Origin: Paracoccus sp. TOH
Lineage (GTDB): Bacteria; Pseudomonadota; Alphaproteobacteria; Rhodobacterales; Rhodobacteraceae
DNA length: 64,000 bases
NCBI RefSeq assembly: GCF_030388245.1
Contig: NZ_CP098361.1
Location: 867,001 to 931,000, forward strand
Reading direction: 5' to 3'
The notes under the pieces were generated by a model. It was not told where the DNA came from and did not search any database. It saw only the letters and a list, made by a program, of their open reading frames with translations. The translations under genes and the position numbers were made by a program. The first letter of the stretch is position 1. Each line of letters opens with the position of its first letter. Below, one piece after another: positions 8,804 through 16,171 of the stretch.

Positions 8804-10018
8804 ATGACCGATCCCATTGCCCGACAGGTCCGCAGGCAACCCCTGCCGGAATTCATCGCAATGCTGGCGCTGATTTTCGCCGTCATTGCCTTCTCGATAG
8901 ACTCGATGCTGCCGGCGCTGCCCGAGATCGCGGCCGCCCTGACCTCCGAGGACGTGAACCGCGCCCAGCTGGTGCTGACCGCCTTTGTCGGCGGCATGGG
9001 GCTGGGGCTGCTGGTGGCGGGGCCGGTGTCGGATTCGCTGGGCCGCAAGTCGGTGATCGTCGCCGGTTTCGCGCTTTACGCCGCGGCGGCGGTGGCGGCG
9101 ATCTTTGCCGATACGCTGGAACATCTTCTTGCCGCGCGGTTCGTGCAGGGGCTGGGGGCGGCGGCGCCGCGGATCGTGGCGCTGGCCATGGTGCGCGACC
9201 TGTACCAGGGGCGCGACATGGCGCGGATCACCAGCTTCGTGATGATGATCTTCATCCTGGTGCCGGCGGTGGCGCCGTCGATCGGCGCGGTGGTGATCCA
9301 TTTCGTCGGCTGGCGCGGCGTGTTCGGCTCCTTCGTGGTGCTGGCGCTGGTCGGCAGCCTGTGGATGCACCTGCGCCGGCCCGAGACATTGCCGCCCGAG
9401 AGGCGGCAGCGGCTGAGCCTGCGCAATCTGGCGGCCTCTGCCGCCGAGGTGCTGGGCAACCGTCAGGTGCAGCTGGTGACGCTGGTGATGACGCTGGGCT
9501 TCGGGCAGATGTTCGCGCTGCTCAGCTCGGCCCAGCAGCTTTTCGTCGACACCTATGGCAAGGGCCAGGACTTTCCGCTGTGGTTCGCGGCCATGGCGCT
9601 GCTGTCGGGCAGCGGCACGGTGCTGAACGCGCGCTATGTCGTCCGGCTGGGGATGCGGCGGATCGTGGTGATGGCCTATCGCATGCAGGTGGTGGTTTCG
9701 GGCGTGATGACGGTGCTGGTCCTGGGCGACCTGCTGCCCGAGGCGTTGCGCTTCCCGGCCTTCTTCTTCTGGGCGGTCAGCGTGTTCTTCATGGCCGGGG
9801 TGACCTTCGGCAACCTGTATGCCATGGCGCTGCAGCGCATGGGGCATGTGGCCGGGATGGCGGCGTCGGTGATCGGGGCGGTCTCGACCTTCGGCGCGGT
9901 GCTGATCGCGGCGCCGGTCGGCCTGCTTTTCGACGGGACGGCACGGCCCATCGTGCTGGCGACGCTGGTCTGTTCGGGGCTGGCCGCGCTGCTGATGCGC
10001 CGGGTGCATGAGGTCTGA
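8804..10018 (+). CDS. Bcr/CflA-type MFS drug exporter
   Basis: Proton-coupled drug:H+ antiporter of the 12-helix MFS family, 404 aa. A cytoplasmic N-terminus of about 15 residues precedes the first helix, which contains FSIDSMLPALPEIA, the Bcr/CflA family signature. The loop 2-3 motif is GPVSDSLGRK, a variant of MFS motif A (G-x-x-x-D-x-x-G-R-K). The helix 4 region has RFVQGLGAAAPRI. It is monocistronic, with tRNA-Glu converging downstream. The substrate is not known; family members export bicyclomycin, chloramphenicol or sulfonamides. Confidence 0.9.
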   Translation: MTDPIARQVRRQPLPEFIAMLALIFAVIAFSIDSMLPALPEIAAALTSEDVNRAQLVLTAFVGGMGLGLLVAGPVSDSLGRKSVIVAGFALYAAAAVAAIFADTLEHLLAARFVQGLGAAAPRIVALAMVRDLYQGRDMARITSFVMMIFILVPAVAPSIGAVVIHFVGWRGVFGSFVVLALVGSLWMHLRRPETLPPERRQRLSLRNLAASAAEVLGNRQVQLVTLVMTLGFGQMFALLSSAQQLFVDTYGKGQDFPLWFAAMALLSGSGTVLNARYVVRLGMRRIVVMAYRMQVVVSGVMTVLVLGDLLPEALRFPAFFFWAVSVFFMAGVTFGNLYAMALQRMGHVAGMAASVIGAVSTFGAVLIAAPVGLLFDGTARPIVLATLVCSGLAALLMRRVHEV

Positions 10019-10056
10019 CGGCGCTGCGGCGCCGCTTCGGGGGATCATGGGGGGAA

Positions 10057-10131
10057 TGGCAGCCCGTAGGGGAGTCGAACCCCTCTTTTCAGGTTGAAAA
10101 CCTGACGTCCTAACCGATAGACGAACGGGCC
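10057..10131 (-). tRNA. tRNA-Glu (anticodon TTC), copy 1
   Basis: Complete 75-nt cloverleaf read on the minus strand: GGCCCGT/ACGGGCT acceptor with a G-T pair, anticodon stem TCAGG/CCTGA around TTTTCAA (anticodon TTC), T arm AGGGG-TTCGACT-CCCCT, and encoded CCA. It is identical to copy 2 at 27837-27911. The island lies between the two copies and is inserted at the 3' end of copy 2. Confidence 0.96.
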
Positions 10132-10164
10132 ATTCCTGCCGGCGCTTTGGCCGCGGATGCGAGG

Positions 10165-10193
10165 CGTTTAGGACAGCTTGCCGGCCGCTGCAA
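10165..10193 (-). promoter_or_regulatory. Promoter of tRNA-Glu copy 1
   Basis: On the minus strand, TTGCAG (10188-10193) and TAAACG (10165-10170) are separated by exactly 17 nt, upstream of the tRNA. Copy 2 has the same hexamers and spacing (TTGCAG-N17-TAAACA), while the two spacers are only loosely alike (some 9 of 17 positions). That pattern indicates selection on the promoter elements. Confidence 0.7.
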
Positions 10194-10299
10194 GGGGACA
10201 ATCGTAATCAGCTGCAGGTAAAACGCTAAACTCCGGGCGTAGCCACCGAGAGGTGAAACCATGGCGGGGAAAGCCCGTTGATGCGATCGTGATCTGGAA

Positions 10300-10320
10300 G
10301 AAGTGGCAGCCCGTAGGGGA
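10300..10320 (+). repeat. Left attachment site of the island (core direct repeat)
   Basis: The 21-nt sequence GAAGTGGCAGCCCGTAGGGG plus A matches 27833-27853 exactly; with one mismatch the match extends to 26 nt (10295-10320). It corresponds to the acceptor and T-arm 3' strand of tRNA-Glu but is not followed by the rest of the tRNA. Confidence 0.9.
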
Positions 10321-10362
10321 ACCTGCGGATTGTCAGAAAACCTATAGAAATCAGGGGCTCTT

Positions 10363-10376
10363 CTGGGACACGCGCG
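10363..10376 (+). repeat. Candidate integrase arm-type site, left
   Basis: CTGGGACACGCGCG occurs here and again at 27776-27789, in the same orientation, 42 nt and 43 nt respectively inside the core repeats. Shorter copies of GGGACAC lie at 10420-10426 and CTGGGACAC at 27754-27762. In the excised circle they would flank the core on both sides, as arm-type sites do in attP. Confidence 0.6.
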
Positions 10377-10440
10377 GCGTTTTCGGGTGTTTGGAGAACA
10401 ATGGGTTATGTGTCGAAAAGGGACACGTTCTCAGGGAGAG

Positions 10441-10508
10441 AAAAGGAAACCCCGGCTCGGCGGCAACCGAAACCGGGGTCAAAGCTCATTCGAAAGCGTC
10501 CAGCCTTC
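10441..10508 (-). ncRNA. Probable antisense ctRNA controlling repC
   Basis: A minus-strand promoter (10515-10544) would start a transcript near 10508. About 30 nt on comes a hairpin with stem ACCCCGG/CCGGGGT (10449-10479) and an inner CGG/CCG stem. Next, on the minus strand, is TTTCCTTTTC, an intrinsic terminator. The predicted RNA is about 65 nt and is complementary to the repC leader. This is the arrangement and size of the counter-transcribed RNA that lies just upstream of repC in repABC replicons. Prediction rests on promoter, hairpin and position; no homology search was possible. Confidence 0.6.
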
Positions 10509-10514
10509 TTGACT

Positions 10515-10544
10515 ATTATACTATTAGCGCTTCCTTCGAATCAA
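10515..10544 (-). promoter_or_regulatory. Promoter of the antisense RNA
   Basis: Read on the minus strand: TTGATT (10539-10544), an 18-nt spacer, and a perfect TATAAT (10515-10520). It is one of the best sigma70-type -10 elements in the window, and it points away from repC. Confidence 0.65.
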
Positions 10545-10587
10545 CTGCCGTAAGAGGTCTTGCGTGCAGAAAAGCGGAGGTGCGGAC

Positions 10588-11685
10588 ATGATGCAGCACC
10601 TCACGCATGCCGGTTTGCCGGCCGATCTGACCCGCTGGCAGTTGTTGCGCCTGGTCGAAACCGCGCGCCGGCCGCTCGGGCTTAGCAAGGGCGCCGTGGG
10701 CTACCTGCGCCATGCCATCGGGCTCACCACGGATGGCGACTTTGCCAAGGGCCGAATCTGCGCCTTCTGGGCTTCGGTCACGGAAATCGCGGCCTCGCTG
10801 AGCATGGAGCGCCGGCAGATCACCCGGATCGAAGCCGAACTGATCGAGCGGAGGCTGATCCACAAATCCAGCACCAATCGCAGCCGCCGCAGCGGTCATC
10901 GGCTTCACGGCGTGATCCGGCACGAATTCGGCATCAATCTGGCGCCGCTGATCGAGCGCGCACGGGAGATTCAGGCGCTGGCGCAGCGGGCTATGCAGGA
11001 GCAGGTCGAGGCCAAGGCGCTGCGCAAGCAGATCAACAAGCTGTTCGAGCGCATCCGTGGGCTTGGCTGTGATGAGGCAGAGCTTGCTGCCGATGCCGTC
11101 CTGCCGAACCACCGGCCTTCCACGGTCCAGAGTTTTCAGCGGCTCAAGCAGGTCGCGGCGGCGCTGGAGGCGGTGCTGGCCGATTTTTCGGCCGACGCCG
11201 GTGGGGGTGAAATGTCCCACCAGTGCGACATTTCCACCCTACCCAATACCAATCCTGAACAGATCGATAAAATCTGTAGGGCTGAGAACAGGGCAGCACG
11301 ACCGCCGATCCGCACCACGTCGGCGCAGGTCTGGCTGCTGGCATCGGAGCGGTTCAGGGAATACTTGGCGTTCTATGCTGCCGGTTGTGGCTCGGGTCAT
11401 GCCCCGGATGAGCGATGTTTCGCGATGGCGGCGCGTGACCTTGCGATGAACATCGGCATCTCCACGCGGGAATGGCGGCAGAGCTGTGACGCTCTTGGCG
11501 AGGCCCGGACGGCGCTCTGCCTGCTGATCGCGGATCGGAATGCCTGCCGCCATGATGATTTCCGGGTCAGGGATGCCGCCGCGGCCTTTGTCGGCATGGT
11601 GCGGAAAGAGGGGCGACAGGGTGCCGTGGTCAATGCGCTGCTGGGTGAGCTGACGGCCTTCAGCCGGGAGACTGGCCATGTCTGA
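10588..11685 (+). CDS. repC: RepC-like plasmid replication initiator
   Basis: 365-aa protein with the layout of RepC replication initiators of repABC plasmids. An N-terminal winged-helix region contains PLGLSKGAVGYL and ASVTEIAASLSMERRQITR, where the helix-turn-helix is. A charged linker follows, with a less conserved C-terminal half. The start is the ATG with GGAGG seven nt upstream. A probable antisense ctRNA precedes it, as in repABC. repA and repB are absent, so this is a lone initiator that could drive replication of an excised circle or be a plasmid relic. It overlaps the relaxase gene by 8 nt and is coupled to it. Confidence 0.75.
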   Translation: MMQHLTHAGLPADLTRWQLLRLVETARRPLGLSKGAVGYLRHAIGLTTDGDFAKGRICAFWASVTEIAASLSMERRQITRIEAELIERRLIHKSSTNRSRRSGHRLHGVIRHEFGINLAPLIERAREIQALAQRAMQEQVEAKALRKQINKLFERIRGLGCDEAELAADAVLPNHRPSTVQSFQRLKQVAAALEAVLADFSADAGGGEMSHQCDISTLPNTNPEQIDKICRAENRAARPPIRTTSAQVWLLASERFREYLAFYAAGCGSGHAPDERCFAMAARDLAMNIGISTREWRQSCDALGEARTALCLLIADRNACRHDDFRVRDAAAAFVGMVRKEGRQGAVVNALLGELTAFSRETGHV

Positions 11686-13039
11686 CCGCTTTGGGAAATC
11701 CATCTTTGCGCACAAGCAGACCTATTCGCGCAAGGGTAACAGCAAGAGCCGGTCGGTCAGCGACATTGCAGATGAGGCCGAACGGCTGGACGGGGCCTGC
11801 CCGCATGTCGGGAATCCGCAGCCGCCCACTATCCTCGAAGGCATCCGGCCCTCGGAGGTGGTCGCGCTGATCGAGCAGCGCATTGCCGAACAGAACAAGT
11901 TGCTGCGTCGGCTGCGCAAGGAGCAGCCGGAGCGGAAGGAGGCGCTGCGGGGCATCCGTTCGGACACGCATGTGATGATTGGCAGCGTGTTCAGCTTTCC
12001 CGATCCGGTCGAGGACATGAACGAGGCCGATTACCTGCGCTGGCGCAGGGACGTGATCGCCTTCGCCAAGGACGATGCAGCGCGCAACGGGGCCGAGGTG
12101 CTGAGCATCGTCGAGCATCTCGATGAAGCCCACCCGCATGTGCATGTGCTGGCGGTGCCCATATGTGCAGATGGTAATATGCGCATGGACGCCAAGCGCT
12201 GTCATGAGGGGCATCGCGAGCAGGACCAGCACAAGGATCACGGCTGGTCCGGCTCGCCATCGCGCAGCTACAAGCAGGCGATGCGTGGCTGGCAGGACCG
12301 CTATCATGCCGAGGTCGGCGCGAAGCATGGCCAAGCCCGGACGGGGCCGCGCCGCCGCCGTCTGGACCGGGCAGCGTGGAAGGCCGAACAGGAGCGGCTG
12401 AAGGCGCAGAAGGACGCAGAGATTGCCGTGGAACGTGCCGCAGAAGCCCGTCGCCTTGCCGACGAGGAAGAGCGCCGCCGCGACCTGGTCATGCATGACA
12501 CGGTCGCCAGCCGGCTTCAGGAGGCCGAGACGGTGCATGCCATCGCTGCCGGTGGGCTGATCGCCGCGATCCGGCAGGTCGATCCCGACCCGGTGCTGCT
12601 GGGGTGGCTGGAGACCCCCGGACAGATGGGCAGCTGGACGAACCACGACGCGGATCGCAACCGCGAGATGTCCCTCGCGCTGGCGCCGGTGCTCAGCGAC
12701 GGATTGGAAGCGCTGCGCCAGCCACCGGTAGGACCGGGGTTGCTCGAAGGGCTCTCCGGTTTCCTGCGCGGGGTCGCGGGCTGGGTCAATCGCCTCGCCG
12801 ATACCAGCCCGCGCTGGCTGAAATGGCCGGAAACCGTGGCCTATGTGGCCCATGGGGCGAAGCAGGCATTCGGCACGACTTACACGGCCTCGACCCTGGC
12901 CGGGGTCATCGAAGCCTCCCCGGCATGGCAGTCCTTCACCGGCAAGGCGAGGGCGCGGCTGGATCAGGCGCGGGCGGTGCAAGCGCTGGCCAACCCGCAC
13001 GATCTTCGGCCAGACGCTTCATCGCAACGGAGCATATGA
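11678..13039 (+). CDS. mobV: MobV-family relaxase (plasmid mobilization/recombination protein Pre/Mob)
   Basis: Nicks at an oriT and covalently leads the transferred strand during mobilization by a co-resident conjugation system. It has 453 aa. The MobV metal-binding motif is H147-LDE-A-H-P-H154-V-H156. A basic and charged region at about 215-275 is probably helical. The C-terminal part is not recognised. The start overlaps the repC stop in the form ATGTCTGA. The oriT for MobV enzymes usually lies close upstream of the gene, here inside repC; I could not identify it. No type IV secretion genes are in the island, so transfer would need a helper. Confidence 0.8.
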   Translation: MSDRFGKSIFAHKQTYSRKGNSKSRSVSDIADEAERLDGACPHVGNPQPPTILEGIRPSEVVALIEQRIAEQNKLLRRLRKEQPERKEALRGIRSDTHVMIGSVFSFPDPVEDMNEADYLRWRRDVIAFAKDDAARNGAEVLSIVEHLDEAHPHVHVLAVPICADGNMRMDAKRCHEGHREQDQHKDHGWSGSPSRSYKQAMRGWQDRYHAEVGAKHGQARTGPRRRRLDRAAWKAEQERLKAQKDAEIAVERAAEARRLADEEERRRDLVMHDTVASRLQEAETVHAIAAGGLIAAIRQVDPDPVLLGWLETPGQMGSWTNHDADRNREMSLALAPVLSDGLEALRQPPVGPGLLEGLSGFLRGVAGWVNRLADTSPRWLKWPETVAYVAHGAKQAFGTTYTASTLAGVIEASPAWQSFTGKARARLDQARAVQALANPHDLRPDASSQRSI

Positions 13040-13050
13040 CAGCATGCGCT

Positions 13051-13061
13051 TATGCCAATAT
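13051..13061. repeat. Left arm of an inverted repeat around parDE
   Basis: TATGCCAATAT here is repeated in inverted orientation at 13532-13542; flanking positions agree partly (GC, ATCC). The two copies bracket the parD gene and the broken parE. Confidence 0.5.
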
Positions 13062-13143
13062 GCCCATCCGGCGGCGGAGAGCCGGCAATTTCGGCTGATA
13101 CGATTTCTTGGTGATATCCGGTATAGACGCGCAGGAGGCCCGC

Positions 13144-13389
13144 ATGTCCCGCAACACATCGGTTTCGCTCGGCGATCACTTCGTCAGCTTCATCGACGCG
13201 CAGGTGAAGGGCGGCCGTTATGGCTCGGCCAGCGACGTGGTGCGGGCGGGGCTGCGGCTTCTGGAGGAGCACGAGGCCAAGGTAAAGGCCCTTCAGGACG
13301 CCCTGATCGCCGGAGAGGACTCCGGCCGGGCGGAAGGCTTCGACCTCGACCGGTTCATTGCCCGCAAGATGGCCGGTCGCAACGCATGA
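13144..13389 (+). CDS. parD: ParD-family antitoxin (ribbon-helix-helix)
   Basis: 81-aa antitoxin of the ParD/CC2985 family. The N-terminal ribbon-helix-helix (NTSVSLGDHFVSFIDAQV, then GRYGSASDVVRAGLRLLEE) binds the operon operator, and the acidic C-terminal half would wrap a ParE toxin. The start is the ATG with GCAGGAGG upstream; the frame could be extended to 13108 but has no ribosome-binding site there. It overlaps the parE remnant by 4 nt (ATGA), the normal coupling. Since the toxin is truncated, the antitoxin may now act only as a repressor or be decaying. Confidence 0.9.
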   Translation: MSRNTSVSLGDHFVSFIDAQVKGGRYGSASDVVRAGLRLLEEHEAKVKALQDALIAGEDSGRAEGFDLDRFIARKMAGRNA

Positions 13390-13553
13390 AGGCGCTGGCC
13401 TTCACCGTCGCGGCAACGGTCGATCTGGAGGAGATCTGCAATTATACGGAATGCGAATGGGGACAGGTGGCCTCGGGGCCGAGGTCGCGCACGGCATCTG
13501 TGACGGGCCATGTGCCGATGAGCGGATTGCAATATTGGCATATACGCTTGTGA
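13386..13553 (+). pseudogene. parE: Truncated parE toxin
   Basis: The first 27 residues (MKALAFTVAATVDLEEICNY, then TECEWG) are a recognisable ParE/RelE-fold N-terminus. The next 28 residues match nothing in the family, and the frame stops at 55 aa where about 95 are expected. The break falls just before the right arm of the inverted repeat at 13532-13542. A deletion or replacement of the 3' half is likelier than a single frameshift, because I see no ParE-like continuation in the other frames. Confidence 0.75.
13532..13542. repeat. Right arm of the inverted repeat around parDE
   Basis: ATATTGGCATA, the reverse complement of 13051-13061. It lies inside the aberrant tail of the parE remnant. 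Confidence 0.5.
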
Positions 13554-13570
13554 GCATGGAGAGCCTGGAG

Positions 13571-13852
13571 ATGACTTATCTGCTCAGCGATTATCCGGTC
13601 CTGGCGCGGCTCGCGGTCGGCAGGACCGAGGCGACAAGTCTCGATGCCCGTGCCTGCCACGGGCTCTATGCACGGGCGATGGCCGCCGATCTGCGTGCGA
13701 TGGGGCCGAGAGAACGCCGGTTCTACGACCTGCTGTCTCTGATCGACTCCGGCGGACCAGTTGCAGCCCTTCAGGCGCGTGTCCGGGCCGCCGGCTTTCG
13801 CCGTATGCCTGATGAACAGGCCTTTCTGGACGACCTGTCCGGGGGCATCTGA
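13571..13852 (+). CDS. Small hypothetical protein
   Basis: 93-aa open frame preceded by GGAGAGCCTGGAG; an alternative ATG lies at 13556. The product is cytoplasmic and mostly helical by composition, with a motif DLRAMGPRERRFYDLLSLIDSGGP in the middle (quoted in parts of the chain). I do not recognise the family. It follows the broken parE at once and ends 37 bp before a strong terminator, which makes it the last gene of the repC-mobV-parDE transcription unit. Confidence 0.5.
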   Translation: MTYLLSDYPVLARLAVGRTEATSLDARACHGLYARAMAADLRAMGPRERRFYDLLSLIDSGGPVAALQARVRAAGFRRMPDEQAFLDDLSGGI

Positions 13853-13889
13853 CCCGAGGCGGATGCGGGCAGCATTCTCGTCCAACGCA

Positions 13890-13913
13890 TAGCCCAGAGT
13901 GGGCTACTTTTTT
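13890..13913 (+). terminator. Intrinsic terminator at the end of the plasmid-like gene block
   Basis: Perfect stem TAGCCCA-GAG-TGGGCTA followed by C and six T. It closes the rightward repC...13852 unit. Confidence 0.85.
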
Positions 13914-13946
13914 GCGATTTCGCCAAATATTAGTGACCGACTATTA

Positions 13947-13982
13947 TTTTGCGGGGCCCGGTGCAAAGCACCACCCGCAAAA
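13947..13982. repeat. Large nested hairpin
   Basis: The outer arms TTTTGCGGG/CCCGCAAAA are perfect, and the inner arms GGTGC/GCACC enclose AAA. It lies between two convergent units, shortly after the terminator and before the ATPase gene's 3' end. It could serve as a back-up terminator for either strand, or be a remnant end of an inserted element. Confidence 0.55.
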
Positions 13983-14053
13983 TGTCGGACCAGGCGCTGC
14001 GCCCCGGTACCCAGCTTTCTCCGCCCATGAAGAAGATAGATTCCCCCTGATGT

Positions 14054-14073
14054 CGCCCGATGGGCGGCCGCAA
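14054..14073 (+). repeat. 20-bp direct repeat flanking the DUF4143 ATPase gene, copy A
   Basis: CGCCCGATGGGCGGCCGCAA is repeated exactly at 15458-15477. The two copies sit immediately outside the ATPase gene, 5 bp past its stop and about 210 bp before its start. Copy B also forms a GCCGCCC/GGGCGGC palindrome. Confidence 0.8.
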
Positions 14074-14077
14074 CCAA

Positions 14078-15250
14078 TTACGGATGAAGCGCCAGCAGAT
14101 CCTGCCCGAACTGGTGCAGCGGCATGACCTCGATGCCGTTCGGCAGCGGGAAAGCCTCATCCCCCGGATAGACCACGATCCGCCGCGCCGGTTGCAGGTC
14201 TTCGCAGGCCGAGTGAAAGCCGCGCTCGACCTTGGGCGCCAGGTTGCGCTTGACCTCGACGGCCCAGACCGCGCCGCCCGGCAGGGTCAGCACCAGATCA
14301 ACCTCGGCGCCCGCACCGCTGCGGTAGAACTGGGCCTGCGTCCCTTCTGGCATCAGGGCATGGGCGGTCTCGATGATCAGACCTTCCCAACTGGCGCCCG
14401 CGATGGGGTGGCCGAGAACGTCGTCCAGCGTCGTCAGCCCCAGAAGGGCGTGCAGGATGCCGGTGTCGCGCACATAGATGCGGGGCGACTTGACCAGCCG
14501 CTTGCCGATATTCGCGTGCCAGGGCTCCAGGCGGCGCACCAGCATCAGATCGACCAGCAGGTCGAGATAGGAAGCGACGGTCTTGGCATCGACCCCGAGC
14601 GCGCGGGCCAACTCGGCGGCGTTCGACAGGCCGGATTGCCGATGCGCCAGCATGGTCCAGAAGCGGCGCAGCGTCTCGGCCGCGATGCGGGGGCCGAGCG
14701 CGGGAATGTCGCGCTCCAGATAGGTGCGGATGAAGTCGCGCCGCCAGCGCAGGCTGACCTGATCGTCGCGGGCGAGGAAGCTGTCGGGAAAGCCGCCGCG
14801 CAGCCAGAGCCGGTCCAGATCGGCAGCGGGAACCTCCAGCGCATCGAGGGGGGCGAGTTCGGCATAGGCGATCCGGCCCGCCAGCGTCTCGCCGGATTGC
14901 CGCAGCAGGTCTATGGAAGCCGAGCCGAGCAGCAGGAACCGCCCCGCCCGCAGCCCCTTGCGCCGGCCCCGGTCGATCAGGCCGCGCAGGTTCTGGAACA
15001 GGTCCGGCACGCGCTGGACCTCATCGAGGATGACCAGCTTGTCCTCATGCGCCGAAAGGTAGAGTTCCGGGTCCGAGAGCCTGGCCCGGTCGGCGCTGGA
15101 TTCGAGGTCGAGATAGAGCGACGGCCGCTCTTCCCCCAGCTCCTGCGCCAAAGTGGTCTTGCCGACCTGGCGCGGCCCCAGCAGGGCAACGGCAGGGCTG
15201 TCGTCCAGCAGGGACTTCACGGTTGCGGTGATACGGCGCTCGATCAACAT
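14078..15250 (-). CDS. AAA+ ATPase with C-terminal DUF4143 domain
   Basis: 390-aa stand-alone ATPase of the AAA_14/DUF4143 group. Walker A is GPRQVGKTT (residues 25-33) and Walker B is LVILDEVQ (about 72-79). The sensor-1 segment is RFLLLGSAS. A winged-helix region follows (LSNAAELARALGVDAKTVASY). The C-terminal half contains GAEVDLVLTL and WAVEVKR, the D...E-x-K pattern of a PD-(D/E)xK-like fold. Such proteins are common accessory genes in bacteria and archaea, and their cellular role is not established. It is convergent with the plasmid-like block and bracketed by 20-bp direct repeats, so it may have been acquired as a unit. Confidence 0.85.
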   Translation of the reverse strand: MLIERRITATVKSLLDDSPAVALLGPRQVGKTTLAQELGEERPSLYLDLESSADRARLSDPELYLSAHEDKLVILDEVQRVPDLFQNLRGLIDRGRRKGLRAGRFLLLGSASIDLLRQSGETLAGRIAYAELAPLDALEVPAADLDRLWLRGGFPDSFLARDDQVSLRWRRDFIRTYLERDIPALGPRIAAETLRRFWTMLAHRQSGLSNAAELARALGVDAKTVASYLDLLVDLMLVRRLEPWHANIGKRLVKSPRIYVRDTGILHALLGLTTLDDVLGHPIAGASWEGLIIETAHALMPEGTQAQFYRSGAGAEVDLVLTLPGGAVWAVEVKRNLAPKVERGFHSACEDLQPARRIVVYPGDEAFPLPNGIEVMPLHQFGQDLLALHP

Positions 15251-15457
15251 CCTTGCAATTATGGATATTTATTCCTGATTTGCAAGGTTGATCGGGGTGA
15301 TGTTCCCATTTCTGCGGGGGTTACTTCAATGAGCCTAGCTGCCGGAAGGCACGCTGCATGTCTTCGGGCTTGTGCATGACGACCAACAATAGCGCAAGCA
15401 CAGTCAAGCCGGCTTGGAAACGTGGGATATCTTGACCGGCGGCAGCTTGAAGGGTGC

Positions 15458-15477
15458 CGCCCGATGGGCGGCCGCAA
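15458..15477 (+). repeat. 20-bp direct repeat flanking the DUF4143 ATPase gene, copy B
   Basis: Exact copy of 14054-14073, in the same orientation; the match extends to 23 nt with one mismatch. It abuts the inverted repeat at 15474-15524. Confidence 0.8.
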
Positions 15478-15524
15478 ACCCCATTCCGCCCCAGCCTCGT
15501 GGGGGCGGTCGGAATGTGGTTTGC
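15474..15524. repeat. 15-bp inverted repeat
   Basis: GCAAACCCCATTCCG (15474-15488) pairs with CGGAATGTGGTTTGC (15510-15524) with a single mismatch. Together with the hairpin at 15530-15581 it makes the gap between the ATPase gene and the four-gene unit highly structured. The rest of this gap (15251-15457) shows no gene that I can support. Confidence 0.65.
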
Positions 15525-15529
15525 GCGCA

Positions 15530-15581
15530 GCCTGACCCCGGCCCGCTCGCATCACGGCGGGCCGTAGGGACGGGGTCAGGC
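15530..15581 (-). terminator. Nested hairpin at the end of the leftward small-gene unit
   Basis: Outer arms GCCTGACCCCG/CGGGGTCAGGC and inner arms GGCCCGC/GCGGGCC. The right arm overlaps the stop codon of the last gene in the leftward unit, so it probably terminates or protects that transcript. There is no T-run. Confidence 0.55.
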
Positions 15582-15785
15582 GAATTCGTTTTCCCAGCAG
15601 GCCATCATCCAGCGCTCATCGCTGTCGGGCAGGTCGATGCCGTAGAATTCCAGCACCTGGGTGAGGTCGTAGATGCGCTCTTCCTGCTCCGGCTCGGTCA
15701 GCGCGGCCCACCAGTTGCGTGCCTTGACCTCATCCGGCTGGAAGATCGATGCGGGCAGTTCGCCTTTGAACGGTTGCGGGGGCAT
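15576..15785 (-). CDS. Small hypothetical acidic protein
   Basis: 69 aa, acidic and rich in aromatic residues (WWAALTEPEQEERIYDLTQ in the middle, WMMACWENEF at the end). There is no signal peptide or membrane helix. AGGAG lies six nt before the ATG. It is the last gene of the leftward unit that starts at 17176, after a 107-nt gap from the previous stop. I do not recognise the family. Its composition would suit a DNA mimic or an antitoxin-like partner, but nothing in the sequence proves that. Confidence 0.6.
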   Translation of the reverse strand: MPPQPFKGELPASIFQPDEVKARNWWAALTEPEQEERIYDLTQVLEFYGIDLPDSDERWMMACWENEFA

Positions 15786-15892
15786 TATTTGTCTCCTGTC
15801 ATTGGCCGCTGATCCGACGAGGCTGAGGCGGTGGCCCGTGCCTCGCCCATTTCCTGGGCGGGAACCCAGTTCAGGGCGTGAGGTTCCTGCCC

Positions 15893-16171
15893 TCAGCCCT
15901 TGAACCGGGAAACCTCGGGCAGCGCGGGAAGATATCGCAGGGCCGCCAATGCCATCTCCGCATTCACGCCCGCCGGCAGATCGGCGGTATCTCCCTCAGC
16001 GATATGTATCAGCCGCGCCCGCAGCGTATTCCAGCTGAGGGGGCGGCCGGCCGTCATCTTTGCCATCACGACCCGACCGATGGTGAACGCAACCATGTCC
16101 GGGCTGTTCAGGTAGTCAGGCCCGTTACGCCGATATCCGTTGGTTGCGTGCATGGTCCCGTGGGAGGTCAC
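15893..16171 (-). CDS. Hypothetical protein in the coupled island unit
   Basis: 92 aa from a GTG start that overlaps the upstream stop as GTGA, with AGGAGG six nt before it. It could instead begin at the ATG seven codons in. The C-terminal half (NTLRARLIHIAEGDTADLPA and onward) looks helical, and there is no membrane segment. I do not recognise a family. Start-stop overlap with the secreted protein gene upstream implies that they are made together. Confidence 0.6.
   Translation of the reverse strand: MTSHGTMHATNGYRRNGPDYLNSPDMVAFTIGRVVMAKMTAGRPLSWNTLRARLIHIAEGDTADLPAGVNAEMALAALRYLPALPEVSRFKG

Noticed and set aside
10253..10591. Open frame of 112 codons crossing the left att site
   Set aside because: It spans the host-island junction and the predicted ctRNA, has no family match, and the junction was created by integration.
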